Shown: in pieces, positions 1-11,639 of the stretch
Numbering within the stretch: position 1 is the first letter of the stretch
Layout: each line of letters opens with the position of its first letter
NCBI GenBank assembly: GCA_022539475.1
Contig: VCMS01000299.1
Location: 40,037 to 104,036, forward strand
Direction of reading: 5' to 3'
From: Gracilaria domingensis
Lineage: Eukaryota > Rhodophyta > Florideophyceae > Gracilariales > Gracilariaceae
Length of the DNA: 64,000 nt
The notes under the pieces: model-generated
Database searches by the model: none
What the model was told of the DNA's origin: nothing
The model's input: only the letters and a program-made list of their open reading frames with translations
Made by a program: the position numbers and the translations under genes

Positions 1-162
1 TTTGCAATAAAAATTAGATAGAGTATGCTTTAAGAAAAAGTAAACACTAAATCGTTCACGTGGACATTACGATTGAAGAGTTGGTATGCGATGGATTTGG
101 CTGTGGCAGTAATAAAAATGAAGATTGTCCCGGCATCAAAGATAAAAGACACGAAGGCTGTC

Positions 163-624
163 TGTAGTGCAATGCCCGTGAGCGGGAAACACACCACGAA
201 GACGTTCGGGATCTTTCTCCTTGGAGGGCAGCCAGCGAACAGAACCTCTCTGGAATGGCACAACTAGCCCGATGTAAGACCAAGGCCAAACCGTCACGCC
301 GGAGCGCAGAGAGTTGATCACAGAAAGCAAACCACGTGTGTGGAGTGTACCTCGTTAGAGGTTCGGTACCACGGAGAGGATAAGAAGAAGGAAAAGGAAG
401 AGGCACCGACGCGAGTAAAGTGGCCTCAAGAAATAGGGGCAAAAAGGTCCGGCGTACAGCCGGGGGTTCCCTGTACAGGGTTGAAACGCAACAAAAGCAG
501 TTCACACTCCCACGATTGGGTTTCTTAGCGGACTCAGGGGGAATAGCCGAACCGTTGCAACGTGGAATCCCTCCGATAAGGATTTATACACCGCCGAAGG
601 CGAGAACGGCTAGAGCAGAGATTG
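163..624 (+). repeat. LTR-like repeat H, copy 1
   Basis: This block matches, in reverse orientation, the block at 6408-6869. Shared landmarks include the opening TGTAGTGCAATGCCC-like end, a stretch around 190-250, and the segment near 585-615 with the words CCGCCGAAGGCGAGAA. The TG-start resembles the LTR starts of the Gypsy families here, so I read it as an old LTR piece. Identity by eye is roughly 75-80%. Bases 1-162 to its left show nothing recognisable. A solo LTR sits against its right end. Confidence 0.6.
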
Positions 625-629
625 GTTCA

Positions 630-1483
630 TGTGGTGCAATCCCACGAGTCGGCAAACAAGAGCCGCGTCGCGGAAAGCGCACCTACAGGGTGTTCGAGCC
701 CCGCTCTCTTTAGGGGTAGGGTCTGTGATAGAACCCTCCGGTAGGGCTGACACAAGCCAGGTGTAAATCCGGGCAGCCCCGTCCTGGGCGTGCAGCCGGA
801 GGTTGGGGTGGGTAGAATCGGCGTAGAATCCGGGTAGTTCCGGCGAGCCACAGCGAGTGAAGATATCCAAACCAACGGTGTTGGGCAAAACGGGCAACCA
901 ACGAGCCGCGCAACGTTGCACTGACTCGCGAGATCGAGAAATATTCCCAGACAATGTGGGTCAAACCTGTATAACAGGGCAGAGCGATAGGAGCCGTAAG
1001 ACGGAAATAATAACAATAAAACAACAGAAAAGATGCCGTAACGACGGTCTAGAACTCCTCAGTGGTAGAGGTCGGATGACTAGCCCAGAATTGTGGCGGC
1101 TTGCCCGATTAGGGACGAAGACCGTTCACAAGCGGCAAGAAAGTCAGACCCAGAAGCCTCCTTGAGGTTTACTTCCCGTCAGGTGGCGGCAAGTGCAACC
1201 ACCTATATACGGCACTTGAAAATATCAACTAGAAATATATAACTATCCGGCACTGCCGGCCAACACCCTACACGTGTGAAACCGTGGCAGGCTTGCCACG
1301 GCGCACCCGGCATTGAGCCAACTTAGCACACGTGTGCAGAAACACTACCCTTCCTAGGCATACCCCAAAATGGGGCCATCACTACAGTAACCTCTCATGA
1401 CATGAGGTGTCGAAGCCGGTAACGGATCAACAAACTATGAAAAACACCTCGGTGCATCCCCAAAAAGGACGTTTTGCTCTACA
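630..1483 (-). mobile_element. Solo LTR of the element-B chromovirus family
   Basis: This 854-bp block is closely similar over its whole length to the two LTRs of element B (50763-51618 and 60957-61811). It starts TGTGGTGC and ends TGCTCTACA. It is flanked by an exact 5-bp target duplication, GTTCA, at 625-629 and 1484-1488. No internal coding sequence lies beside it, so it is a solo LTR left after recombination between two LTRs. Strand is given by analogy with B, whose genes run on the minus strand. A fossil. Confidence 0.93.
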
Positions 1484-1488
1484 GTTCA

Positions 1489-2451
1489 GAATACCTGAAA
1501 CCAGCTTTTCGCTGCTTTAAAATATGTTTAGTTGGGAAGCTGCTCTGTGGAAGGAAGCTACCCTGGGAGATGCGCGAAAAAGCACTGTGTGGACGATATT
1601 GAGCGCTAAATGCGTCGGGTGTTAAAGACGTCTTGTTCTTAGCATATAGAGTGTTCTATGCAAAGAATGCTTTTACAAAGAAAACCTTTACAATACATAC
1701 ACGTTTGTCAAGTTCAACAAGGAAATACATATGCCACAAGGTAGCTGAGAGATGTGCTCGCAGTCATCACAGTTATAGCAAAGTTCCTACTACCAAACGG
1801 GGAGAGCTGAAGTTGAGCTAATCGAACACTTTGCTCAAAGTAACACTAGCATATACATGGAAGAGATCTCTTCCATGTAGGGTTTTTCTCGAATAGGTTA
1901 CGTGGAAGAGCTCTTCCAGTGGAAGAGCCCTCTTCCATGTACCCTCTTCGAGTCTTCCGTTTTGAAAATGCTCAAAGAAGTAAGTAAATTTAAACCTTTT
2001 TGGCTTCTTCGAAGAGAAGAGGTTTCAATCTTCAATGAAGTTGTCTTCGCGTTTTGTAGCAAACCCACTGCCATCATAGTGATGCTGTAGAACCTCACGA
2101 GTAAAGAGAAAACACTCGATCATTGTGTAACAAAACGAATCGCAACTATTTTGACAAACAAATGCTCGGCAAGTCTACTTAGAAACTTGTTTATATTTCG
2201 TTCACTTATATAGAAAACTGAAAGCTCTATACAAGATACCAGAATAAGTTATTATCTGAAAAATAAAAAGCTCTGCACCCGAAGATCTGTAGCGTAACAC
2301 AGGCGTAGAGCTACTCAAGCAACCCTATTGTCTGATATAGAATACTGGGTACGATTAGTGTATTCTAAAAGCAAAATAGTCTTACAAAACGCGGTATTAG
2401 AGCTTATTGTAGATTAAGAAGATGCCAAAAGCAATCTTTAACAAGTGCTTT
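1489..2451. other. Stretch without a recognisable gene
   Basis: AT-rich DNA between the solo LTR and the Copia element E. The only structure I can support is the palindromic miniature element at 1854-1941. Open frames here are short and lack recognisable motifs. Confidence 0.6.
1854..1941 (-). mobile_element. Palindromic miniature element, copy 1
   Basis: An 88-bp block bounded by TACATGGAAGAG and CTCTTCCATGTA, that is 12-bp perfect terminal inverted repeats including a TA at each edge. Inside are further nested palindromes of the GGAAGAGCTCTTCC type. A reverse-oriented copy of the same block, with the same internal order, is at 34358-34447. TA edges and short inverted ends fit a miniature inverted-repeat element of the Tc1/mariner type, but no transposase is visible and the family is inferred. 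Confidence 0.65.
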
Positions 2452-2570
2452 TGTGAATCTTGTAGTCAGCAACGGGTGACCCGTACAAACTGTTAGGTAG
2501 TTTGTGCTACAGTTTGGGAACGGTGACTTTGCTCGAAAGCAAAGTAACAAGAAAACTGTACGCGCCCGCG
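2452..2570 (+). repeat. 5' LTR of element E
   Basis: Begins TGTGAATCTTGTAGTC and matches 14714-14832 with about ten differences. The right copy ends ...GCGCCCACA, giving the usual TG...CA form. Directly after it comes CTAGTCTTAGCACAAG, which also follows the F LTR at 29044 and may be the primer-binding site. The LTR is unusually short. The exact 3' boundary is uncertain by a few bases. Confidence 0.65.
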
Positions 2571-2821
2571 CTAGTCTTAGCACAAGAAGTCAGCGACGAT
2601 ACTACACTTGGAACGACCGCTCGGCTCAGACGACGAGCAACCGAAACCAGTAAACCGACGTTTTCCTGCCGGCCGTGCTTCATTCTTTTCATAGGTATGG
2701 GCTCAGGATCCTGCTCAACGAAGGACCTACCGAAGAGGCCAAGGTTCACTTGGGATTTACAGCACGTGTCATGGACTGACAGACGTGGAAGTCAGGAGGA
2801 GTAGTCTCAGGCTGTCAAGCA

Positions 2822-3346
2822 ATGGGAAGCTTACCACGACCTGCTACTGGAAAGCAATTCTTACAAGAGCTATCAAGAGGATTCATTGAATACCTCTACA
2901 GTCGTAGCTTTATGGACGGGCTAAGAACATTTTTCGTTCGATTTCTGATGATTGTAAAATCAGAAATTGGAGTAGACGCGACCGTAAATGCGCTCTACAA
3001 AAGAGACCCTGTGGCCTTAGTTACTGATGTCAACCAGGATTTTCTCACACTTTTGAACACACGGAGAGAGGCCAATGAATCTTTCATGAACTTTGAGTCT
3101 AGATTCCAAGCTCAAGTGTCAAAAGTGAATGCCCATGGCGAGGATCCAAAGTTATCAGAGGCTTTGGTGGCATTTACATTGCTCGCTAATGCCAATTTTG
3201 ATAGCAATCACAGAATTTTTGTGTTGGTCAACTGTGCTACAGCCGACGCTCAGCTTTCTGCGAGCTCCTCTGCAAAGTATTACATGCAAACCGTATCCCA
3301 CGAGTCAATAACTTCAGTTCTCAAACAAAATGGCTCGAGAGCTTAG
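2822..3346 (+). pseudogene. gag region of element E
   Basis: A 174-residue open stretch with the look of a Copia gag (helix-rich, residues around FMNFESRFQAQVSKVN typical of the UBN2/gag fold). It lies between the 5' LTR leader and the zinc-knuckle part. No enzyme motif. Part of a broken fossil element. Confidence 0.6.
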
Positions 3347-3367
3347 GATGATACAAGCAAGAATTCG

Positions 3368-4825
3368 TTGCAGGCTAGTTCTGCGTCGACCACTAGACCG
3401 CAGAACAACGAGAAGCCCCGAGGTCGTCAGAGGAAAACGGCTGAGCAGTTGGCCGAAATCAAGGCCAAGTCCAAGTGCCGCAGCTGTGGCAAATGCGGAC
3501 ATTGGAGAGGAGATCATCAAGAGGATGGATCACTCAAACTAGGTACTATGTCGACGGATGAATCGCGCAGACAACTAAGGAAGAATGTTACTGCTTTCAA
3601 TATGGTTCAGTGTCTACCACAGCGTTCCGAAACTGTAGTGACCCATGACGTTGGTCCTCACTTGGATGACGGTCCCCCGTACAGCGGTATCGCAGTGAAT
3701 GAAGTGAACATGATCAGACACATGATATGTCCTGAGTGGCCTGGAGACTTTGACCTCTTACCTGACGTTGTCAAAGATCGTCCTTTCTGGCAGTACGGAA
3801 GAGGAAAGCATTCTAGCGATGCTAAGCCCATTCTAGGATCACTAATACTCCAAGCAGTGGCAACTCAGGGTGATACAGTGCGCATCAGGCACTTGGTTGT
3901 AGAAGGATCTACAAAATGGGTCATTTGGCGTAATGTAACTAAATATAACATTATGCATATTAGAAAGAATGTATTGCAGCTACCACCAGACAAGAATGGG
4001 GTATGTCTTAGACATGTCGAATTATTCGATCATGACATGCACAGTTACGTACCCTATGCATCCTTCATGTCACGAACTAACGAGAGCAGCATGTCTGCGA
4101 GAGACGACCGAATGCTCTATTGTACATTGGCAAGTGTTACTGACTCACGGTATGAGAGACCATGGTCTGAAGTCAGGAAGATTTTCGATAAGGTCCACAG
4201 ACATGTTTGCGGACATGCAGCATTTTCCGACATCAAGGTCCTTCTGGAGCGAAATGAAATTTGGAACGAAGGAGTCAATAGGAACCTGTCGCAAGTGCTC
4301 GGGAATTGTACACATTGTAAGACAACTTCGTTACCTCAAACGACAAGGAAAATATCTTTAAACACTATGAACAGGTCATTTAATGGATTGGTCTGTGTAG
4401 ACAACATGTTCCTGGACGAAGTTTGCATGTTACACGCCATGGATTCTGCGACAAGATATTCTGCGGGTCGTCCTGTCACGGATACATCTATGTCCACTGC
4501 AATATCTGCATTCGAAGCCATGTGGATTTCACCATTTTGGACCCCAAAATCCGTGCTGTTCGAGACGGCGTTCAACAATTCTATATTCAAACAGTATTTG
4601 CAGGACTGTGGCATTGAGATGGGCCAGATTTCACCAAGAAGGCAAAACAAGATCGTTCTTGAGTCCAAGCACAGGGTGATACGTGATGTCTATTTGCGCC
4701 CCATGTCCGAGTGGAACTCTGTGGATGACCACCTAAGGGAGATTATCATTCAAAAGGCGATACGGATATCCAATGACTTGTCTGGCAACGACGTTCTATC
4801 CGCGAACAAGTTGGCTAAAGGCTAG
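3368..4825 (+). pseudogene. Zinc-knuckle to integrase region of element E
   Basis: A 485-residue open stretch. Near residues 36-50 is a knuckle-like segment CRSCGKCGHWRGDH. Around residues 270-320 is an integrase-type zinc module, HxxxH followed by CTHC. After it comes an integrase-core-like segment with GLVCVDNMFLDEV and a later ESKHRVIRD helix. This order (gag, protease, integrase, then reverse transcriptase downstream at 6890) identifies Copia. The protease part is not clear to me. Fossil. Confidence 0.7.
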
Positions 4826-5745
4826 GCTACTCGCGACCAATTTGATCCAACGAACCTTGTCTAGTACATGAAGCTCTCAGACAGGCACACGAGGCGATCA
4901 TTGCGAAGAGAAAGCTAACTTTGATTCTGCGCTCTAAGGCTGTTTCTGAAGTTCCTATATCTCCTGGAGATGATGTCCAGATATATATCAAGAATCAGCA
5001 TGAGAAGAGAGGCAAGTGGTCGGTGGCAAAACCTGTAATCTCCTACGCTCACATCAGCAGGACTGTATCTGAACCAGGAGCAAATGGATGAACCATATCA
5101 GCATCGGTCGACGATGTGAGATATGCCGAACCCCAAAACGAGCTCGCTACTACTGTGCAGAATGCGATAGATGAGTTAGATGTTTCAATCTCCGTCGCTC
5201 CGGATCAAGTAGAACAAGTTGAACATGAACTAGATGACGACTACAACCAGCATGACGACAGCAGCTCTTGCGAGGAAACGTTTCACGCTAGCTTTTTTCC
5301 ATGCGATAACGAAGCCACCAGCATCCCACCGCCGGTAGAGACTGATAGTACAGCTATCGCACACGCTTCTGACGCCAATGCGGCGTTCATTTCGAATGCG
5401 CAATTCGAAGGCGCGCATGCGGCAAATCAACCAGGCAACAAATAGCAACACCCGTCTGCAGTACCTGTTACAAACGCAGCACGTGTGCGTGTGCTAAGAC
5501 AAGGGACATGCCGTAAGCGTGTTGCTGGAGATGGCGTAGAGGTGTAGTGGCCGTTGGACAAGCAGTACTATCCAGGAAAAACATTGCGTTATGGACCGCG
5601 GTCGAAGAAGTACTCCGTGCGTTATAACGATGGCCATAGCGAAGTTCTCGACTTGTCCAAGAAACAATGGCGCTACAGAGAGGATGACACTCACAACGCC
5701 CACGAAGTGGAATTATCTCCAGAGCAGAAGATAGAGAGTATTTAA
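4826..5745 (+). other. Integrase-to-RT linker of element E
   Basis: Retroelement-derived DNA with two short open pieces, an acidic one (5116-5445) and one at 5554-5745 whose protein reads YYPGKTLRYGPRSKKYSVRY and then NDGHSEVLDL. The second piece resembles a small Tudor-like or SH3-like barrel of the type seen after some retroelement integrases. That assignment is inference. No host gene. Confidence 0.45.
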
Positions 5746-6407
5746 CGCGATACTTTGCTCGAGTTCTTTCAGGTACCTGGTTCTAAGGAGTTTATGCCAC
5801 ACCAGTCACATGGCCCACTGACTTCCCTCATTCAGAACGCGTACCAAAAGGAAGTGTAGTGCAACGCTCATCTATGAGGATTTTGGCTGGACTTAATCAT
5901 AATTCCCGTTCACGGGTTTGCCTGGTACATACCAGTATAGGACTAGTAATAACTAGTGGTTTCCATCCGGATGGTTGGGACACGTGGGACACGGTGGACC
6001 TGATGGGAGGTTGACCACTACACATTGTCGTTTGCCACCATTAGTCCCAGGTGAAACTTTCCGTCATTGATCTTTCAATTGTTTCTCAGCATGTGAAGAA
6101 AAAAGTTTTAATGTTCAAGGCATCTTCGTTGGCTTAATTTTTTCAAAAACAATTAATTCGTTATATATTCATTGCATTTTGAGCCAATGAGAACATAATG
6201 ACATTGGTCATGGTTTACTGAAGAAAAGATCGCGCACGATTGAAAATCTGTCGAATATCTGATTCAATTCAATTGCACGAGTTTTCGCTGGGTAGTGGGT
6301 GTTTTAGTTAATATTATTTATTAATTGTAGGAAGCGCACTACTCAGCGCGCGGGCATCGCCGCCGTGGCGCTCAGTAAAGTTCCCCAACCACGTTGATCC
6401 TACTCCA
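5746..6407. other. Stretch without a recognisable gene
   Basis: AT-rich DNA inside the span of element E with no open frame of note. It may be foreign to E, since the pol reading resumes only after repeat H. A GGAAG motif stands at 6330-6334 and again just past 6869, which could be a target duplication around the H block, but the left boundary is not otherwise supported. Confidence 0.4.
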
Positions 6408-6869
6408 GGATCTCAGCTCTAGCCTTTCTCGCCTTCGGCGGTGTATAAATCCTTATCGTCGGGACTCCCCGTTGCAACGGTTCGGCTATCCTCCCTGCGT
6501 CCCCTAAGAAACCCAATCTTGGGAGTGTTAACCGCTTTTGTCGCGTTTCGACCCTGTACAGGGAACCCCCGGCTGTACGCCGTATCCTGTTGGCCCTTTT
6601 CCTTGAGACCACTACACCTGCGTGGATGCTTCTTCCTTTTTCTCTTTTTTCCCCACTTCGTGGTACCGATCCTCTAGAGAGGTACACTCCACACACGTGG
6701 TTTGCTTTCTCTGCTGAACTTTCTACGCTCCGTCGTGACGGTTGGGCCCCGGTCTTACATCCGGCTAGTCGTGCCATTTCAGAGAGGCTCTGTTTGCTGG
6801 CTGCCCTCCAAGGAGGAAGATCCCGAACGTCTTCGTGGTGTGTTTCCCGCTCGCGGGCCTTGCACTACA
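6408..6869 (-). repeat. LTR-like repeat H, copy 2 (inside E)
   Basis: Reverse-oriented partner of 163-624. Its right end reads TGCACTACA, the complement of the TGTAGTGCA start of copy 1. It interrupts the Copia element E upstream of the reverse transcriptase. Origin as an LTR is inferred from the TG/CA end and from similarity in style to the other LTRs here. Confidence 0.6.
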
Positions 6870-6889
6870 GGAAGAAGTTACCTTCCTAA

Positions 6890-8301
6890 AGACGATTGAT
6901 CGTGTACCAGTGAGTAAAGTACCTCTTGACGCAAATGGTGTAACCTGCAATGTCTTCTATAAGATCAAACGTTGTGACGATGGATCTTTGATATTGAAGG
7001 CAAGAATCGCTCCGCATGGTAACGAAGACAAATGAAGGCAGAATGTGAAGACCGACTCTGCTACGTGCCTACTACTTGGCATAAGAATTCTGGTAGCCAT
7101 CACCACCATTCGCAAGTGAACTCTGGCTAAGACCGACTTTAAGAGCGCGTTTCTACAGAGTGGCAATGGCTTGCGAGATGTATATGAAGTACCACCGCAG
7201 GAATGCAGTACACGAAACCGACACTACTGGATGCTACGAGTGGCATCATATGGCATAGTGAATGCATCTGCCAAGTGGCAGAGAGTAAGCGAAGAGCTTA
7301 TGCGACTGATGGGATTCTCGCATCTGGTCTACGTGCCACAGGTCTTCTACAAAACGTATGAAGAGAAAGTAGCTATCATGGCTGTGAAGATCACTGATGA
7401 TGTACTACAAGGAGGTCCTCGTAACAAGAGTGAATGCACAATTGACACAATCAAGAAGTCGTATCAACTGGGGACCATTGTGTTCGGTCCCGGCCAGTTC
7501 ACTTACTTTAGACTGGACATCGTGCAGTTTGAGGACTTCTCCGTTATGAGTCATGGAGATGAAACGTTAAAATATCTCGAAGCATATCGGATTGATAGCA
7601 AGCGAAGGAAGGAGAGAGAAGAGTTTCTCAATGCCGTAGAATCCTCTGCATTTCGTTCGTTGAACAGTTTGCTGGGATGGCTAGAGACAGCCGGGTCTCC
7701 GTTGTGCGCATTTTCGTCCAGTTTTCTCCAGAAGAGAGGCCCACGCCCGCGTGTAAAAGACCTACTCACGCAAATTAACTTGCTGAAGGTATTGACGAAA
7801 AGAGGTTCAACGATACAGTACGTACGACTCTCCGACAGCAAACCTTATGAAGTATCTGTTCTGGTCTTCGCAGATGCAAGTAGACACGAAGACTACGGGC
7901 AGCTTGGATGGATTGCTGGAATTCTGTTTGGTGATTTTGAGAAGGACGCTGTGTTTCATGCATTGTCTTGGTCATCTCGGAAGTCTAGAAGTCCAGTGAA
8001 GTCAATTGGGTCCGCCGAGATATTGGCAGATGGCGAGGCTATTGATGAAGGAAGGCTTTTGGTTAAGGCTTTGGAAACGTTACTGGGCATCAAGGTTGAC
8101 CTTATCATTATGGTTGATTCGAAGGATCTGTTCACTACCTTGTCAGCCTGTCGCAACAGTCTGGATAGATCAATCAGAGCAGACGTGAGCGTTATTCGCT
8201 ACGAACTCGAGACGCACAATGTGAACAGGATGGATTGGATTCCCAGGAAACTCATTCTTTCGGATCCTTTGACAAAGACTGACAGTCAGTCGGAGCAGTA
8301 G
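6890..8301 (+). pseudogene. Reverse transcriptase and RNase H region of element E
   Basis: The plus-strand translation shows Copia reverse transcriptase features: an LKARIAPHGN-like block (the family has KARLVARG), a KTDFKSAFLQ-like block, a VKITDDV segment in place of the usual YVDD-type catalytic loop, and an RNase H tail ending in LETHNVNRMDWIPRKL and LSDPLTK. The last block corresponds to the Copia tail in which a short peptide before DxLTK is conserved. A purine tract and the 3' LTR follow. Fossil, broken. Confidence 0.75.
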
Positions 8302-8417
8302 TTGGAACGGCTGTTATTTTCTGGAAGATTGTGCATACAATTCGAGCTGCAGAAGTCACGCACTTCAAACTCTTCTACTGGGTAAGTGGCGCGAGGTACA
8401 AGAGAAGAGAGGGAGTG

Positions 8418-8954
8418 TGTTAGAACACTGGATCGGTGGTTGAGGACTCGGGTCGATGGTTGAGAACGTGGACGATGGTGAGTGCCGAGGAGAAGTCGGG
8501 CAGCCGACCAGGGTTTATATGGAGAATCGGACCTTCGAAAATAAGGTCGCTAACGCAGATTTCTAGAATACCCCTTAAACTAATGTTTCTATGAGTACTG
8601 GCCCTTGCGTCGGAACTAGTGTAGAAACTGTGCGTAGAAATCGACTGTGGAGTCTTCTAGACGCTTCTAGAAGTTCCTGAAACGTGTCCATTTGTAGAAG
8701 TTCCAGCAAGGCACCGAGACTATGAAGTCAGACATGACGTCAACTGACGAGGCAGACATCACACGTGACATGTCTTGGTAACATTATGACAACTAATGTC
8801 AAACAAAGACTCTGAGGATCATTAGGGTATCAAATCGGATCGCTAGATCACATGGAGTTCAAAGAACGCATTAAGACATTGAATAACTAAATAGAAGCAT
8901 AGCAATATAACAAAATCAAATAAAAACATGACCAGAATTAACGAAATCCTAACA
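8418..8954 (-). repeat. 3' LTR of element D
   Basis: 537 bp, TG...CA. It carries a TATA-like GTTTATATGG near 8515. In element sense a polypurine tract (complement of CTTCCCCCATTAAGG) precedes it. Matches 14167-14710 almost exactly. Confidence 0.92.
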
Positions 8955-8989
8955 TCACTTCCCCCATTAAGGAGCGTCGTCCCGACTCG

Positions 8990-9409
8990 TTAGTTGATAG
9001 GCGTACCATTTGAAACAGGATGATTTTCAAACTGTCCTGGAGGGTTAGAGTAGAGAACCATATCGGAACGCGGTCCGAACGTTATGGAAAGATCGGTATT
9101 ATCTCCAAATTCCTCGATGTGTAGAATGGCACTTTCAATTGTATCCAAAAATGTATCTCCGGGATCCGACGAGAGGTGACCAAGCTGAGATACCAGGTAA
9201 GGTAATAGGAATAGAACGAACTCTTCATGAATATCTTCAAGTGCGCCATCTTCATAGGCTTTGAATAGCTTTCTTAGCATGATCGCATTCTCTGGTGTCA
9301 GAAATGGTCCTCTAACTTGCAGAAAGGCAAAACAAATATGAGATGAAGCCCATGCAAGACGAAATCTCTCGAAAAGTTCATCGGTAATATCATCAAACCA
9401 GGTTAGCAT
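8990..9409 (-). CDS. Unknown accessory ORF at the 3' end of element D
   Basis: A 139-residue open frame between the chromodomain and the 3' LTR of element D, on the coding strand of the element. It begins MLTWFDDITDELFERF, is helix-rich and acidic, and contains no motif I recognise. Its position is where some retroelements carry an extra gene. It could instead be captured host sequence. A very weak resemblance to the small ORFs in the F LTRs (RGPFLTPEN against RPAFVSPES) is noted but not relied on. Confidence 0.45.
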   Translation of the reverse strand: MLTWFDDITDELFERFRLAWASSHICFAFLQVRGPFLTPENAIMLRKLFKAYEDGALEDIHEEFVLFLLPYLVSQLGHLSSDPGDTFLDTIESAILHIEEFGDNTDLSITFGPRSDMVLYSNPPGQFENHPVSNGTPIN

Positions 9410-9585
9410 CCTCCTTTAGCCAAGAACTATACGGCTGTAAAACTGACTCGCATTGTCGAGTTCCAGATTGTTTACGAAGTTCGGCTGTCCGTTGTTCGCC
9501 ATTGTTCGTGATGGTTGGTTACTGGGCCCGGGTACGTTCAGAGGTTGTGGCTTCTTTTATACTGTTCTAGGAGGTCACGGCAGTT

Positions 9586-9828
9586 CTAGAGTTCGGATTC
9601 AGGGAGCCACATAAGTTCGTGATCGGGATAGCCAAGCCATTTGACAAGGTATTCTGACTTGCGTTTCCGTTTTCGATGATTAAGAATTGCTTGTACTTCA
9701 TATTCTTCTGTTCCGTCAGATAGTTTGATAGCTGTGGGCTTTGGCTGGGATTTCCTCATGATCGTGTCCTCGTGGTATCTTCTGAGTAATTGACAGTGAA
9801 ATACGTCATGTATTTTTCTTTGCTTCAT
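9586..9828 (-). pseudogene. Chromodomain of element D
   Basis: The translated segment reads YEVQAILNHRKRKRK and then SEYLVKWLGYPDHELMWLPE. That is a chromodomain with the conserved Y, VKWLGY and W positions. It is preceded by KIHDVFHCQLLRRY, the usual link between integrase C-terminus and chromodomain. This marks D as a chromovirus; the domain is known to tether integration complexes to modified histones. Confidence 0.85.
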
Positions 9829-9836
9829 GACAGGTC

Positions 9837-11461
9837 CTATTCGTTGTCATTCTTGTATCCTTCAGTGAATGCGCGCATATCGTTCTTTGATATTTCACCG
9901 ATAAGCGATAAAGAGTTCAACGGGTTGGTTCTGGAGATTGCTTCATCTAGTAAAGAGAGGTTACTAGCCAGCGGATCTTTAACATGTTTAGGATATCTTG
10001 AGAGAGCATCTGCAACTATGTTGGGTTTTCCTCTGATTGGTTTGAAAGTGAAATCAAACTCAACGATCCTTTCGAGCCATCTTACTTGAAGTTGGGAAAG
10101 ATTTGGCTGCGTTTGCAGATACTTCATTGGAAAATGATCTGTACGCACTTTGAAGCGTTGTCCATTTGTGTAGACTCTCCAAACTCTTAACGTGTCTACA
10201 ACTGCAAGACGTTCTCGCTCGTGGGCGGCGTAGCGTTGCTCGGCTGGATTCAAGGTTCTTGAATGAAATGCAACAGGTCGGGCAATACCGTTCTCTACTT
10301 GTTCCAATACTGCTCCTAGGGCATACTGAGATGCGTCCGTGGTTACGATGATAGGCAGATTTCGGTCAAAATGACCGAGCACTGGTGTACTTGACACTGC
10401 TTCTTTCAGATTTGTGAAGGCGTTTTCTTGGTCCCCTGCCCACTTGAATGGGTTCTTTCCACACAGAGTGGTTAGTGGTTTTGATATTTCGGAGCAGTCC
10501 TTAATAAATCGGCGGTAGTAGTTAACAAGTCCAAGAATAGCTTGAACATCCGTCTTATTCTTCGGTGTTTCCCAATTTGTAATGGCTTTGACTTTTTGTT
10601 TCTCTACTGGTACTCCTTTGGGTGTAACCACATGCCCGAGGTATTGAACTTCCTTCTTTAGAAATTCACACTTTGAAAGCTTCCCATACAGCTTCCCATA
10701 CAGCTTGTGTGCACGAAGTTGGTCGAATACTTTTCTAATGTGTTCCATATGCTCCTCTACAGTTTTGTTGTAAATAAGAATGTCGTCGAGATACACTAGA
10801 ACGAATTTATCCAAGTGATCTTTCAGTACATTGTTCATTAAGCTCATGAAACTTGCGGGTGCGCTTGTCAGACCAAAAGGTAAGACGAGAAACTCAAAAT
10901 GACCATACCTGGTTCTGAATGCAGTCAATGGAATGGAGGTATCCGAGAGTCTAATTTGGTGATAACCCCACCTTATATCGATTCTTGAAAATACTTTTGC
11001 GGCACGGAGTTGGTCAAAAATATAATCAATCCTTGGAATAGGGTAACTGTTTTGATCGTCAACTTACTGAGGGCTCGGTAATCAATTCAAAGTCTTCGGC
11101 TTCCATCCTTCTTGGCTGTGAATAGAACAGGTGCACCCCAAGGGCTTGAACTAGATCGAATAAAACCTTGTTCCAAAAGTTCATTGAGTTGCTTCTTTAG
11201 CTCTTTCAACTCTTTATCTGACATTCGATATACACCTTTCTTCTGAGGTGTTGCTTCAGGGAATAACTCGATACGAAAATCTTGTTCTCGGTGAGGGGGT
11301 AATCCTTTTGGTAATTTCTCTGGAAATAGGTCCTTGTATTCTTCAAGTAGTTCTTTGAGTTTATGATCATTCGCTGGTTCATAGGTTTCTTCTTTTGAAG
11401 GCCGAAGTGCTACAACAAATACAGGTAGCTTCCTTCGAACTGACTTCTTGATTGTATTCAC
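9837..11461 (-). pseudogene. Reverse transcriptase and RNase H region of element D
   Basis: Shows Gypsy RT blocks: a QGFIRSSSSPWGAPVLF region, FEFLVLPFGLTSAPASF, and the catalytic YLDDILIY. It is followed by the connection segment with LGLVNYYRRFIKD and by RNase H with TTDASQYALGAVLEQ and a YAAHERERLAVV block. A typical chromovirus pol. The element is broken and the parts are listed only as spans. Confidence 0.9.
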
Positions 11462-11639
11462 AGAAATTAAATTCTCGTTCTTCTTAATGTTTGCTTTGAT
11501 GAAAATGGTTCGGGAGTTGTGAACAAAAAAATCTCATTGGTTCGGTGGTTGATATAGGGGTTAAATTCATATAGCCAGTCTTTTCCTAAAAGGACTTCAT
11601 ATCCGTATAATGCACATATTGCGAAGCGTATTTTTTCTC

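Noticed and set aside
8990-9409. Homology of the D 3' ORF with the small F LTR ORFs
   Set aside because: Only scattered similar residues (RGPFLTPEN and RPAFVSPES); too weak without a computed alignment.
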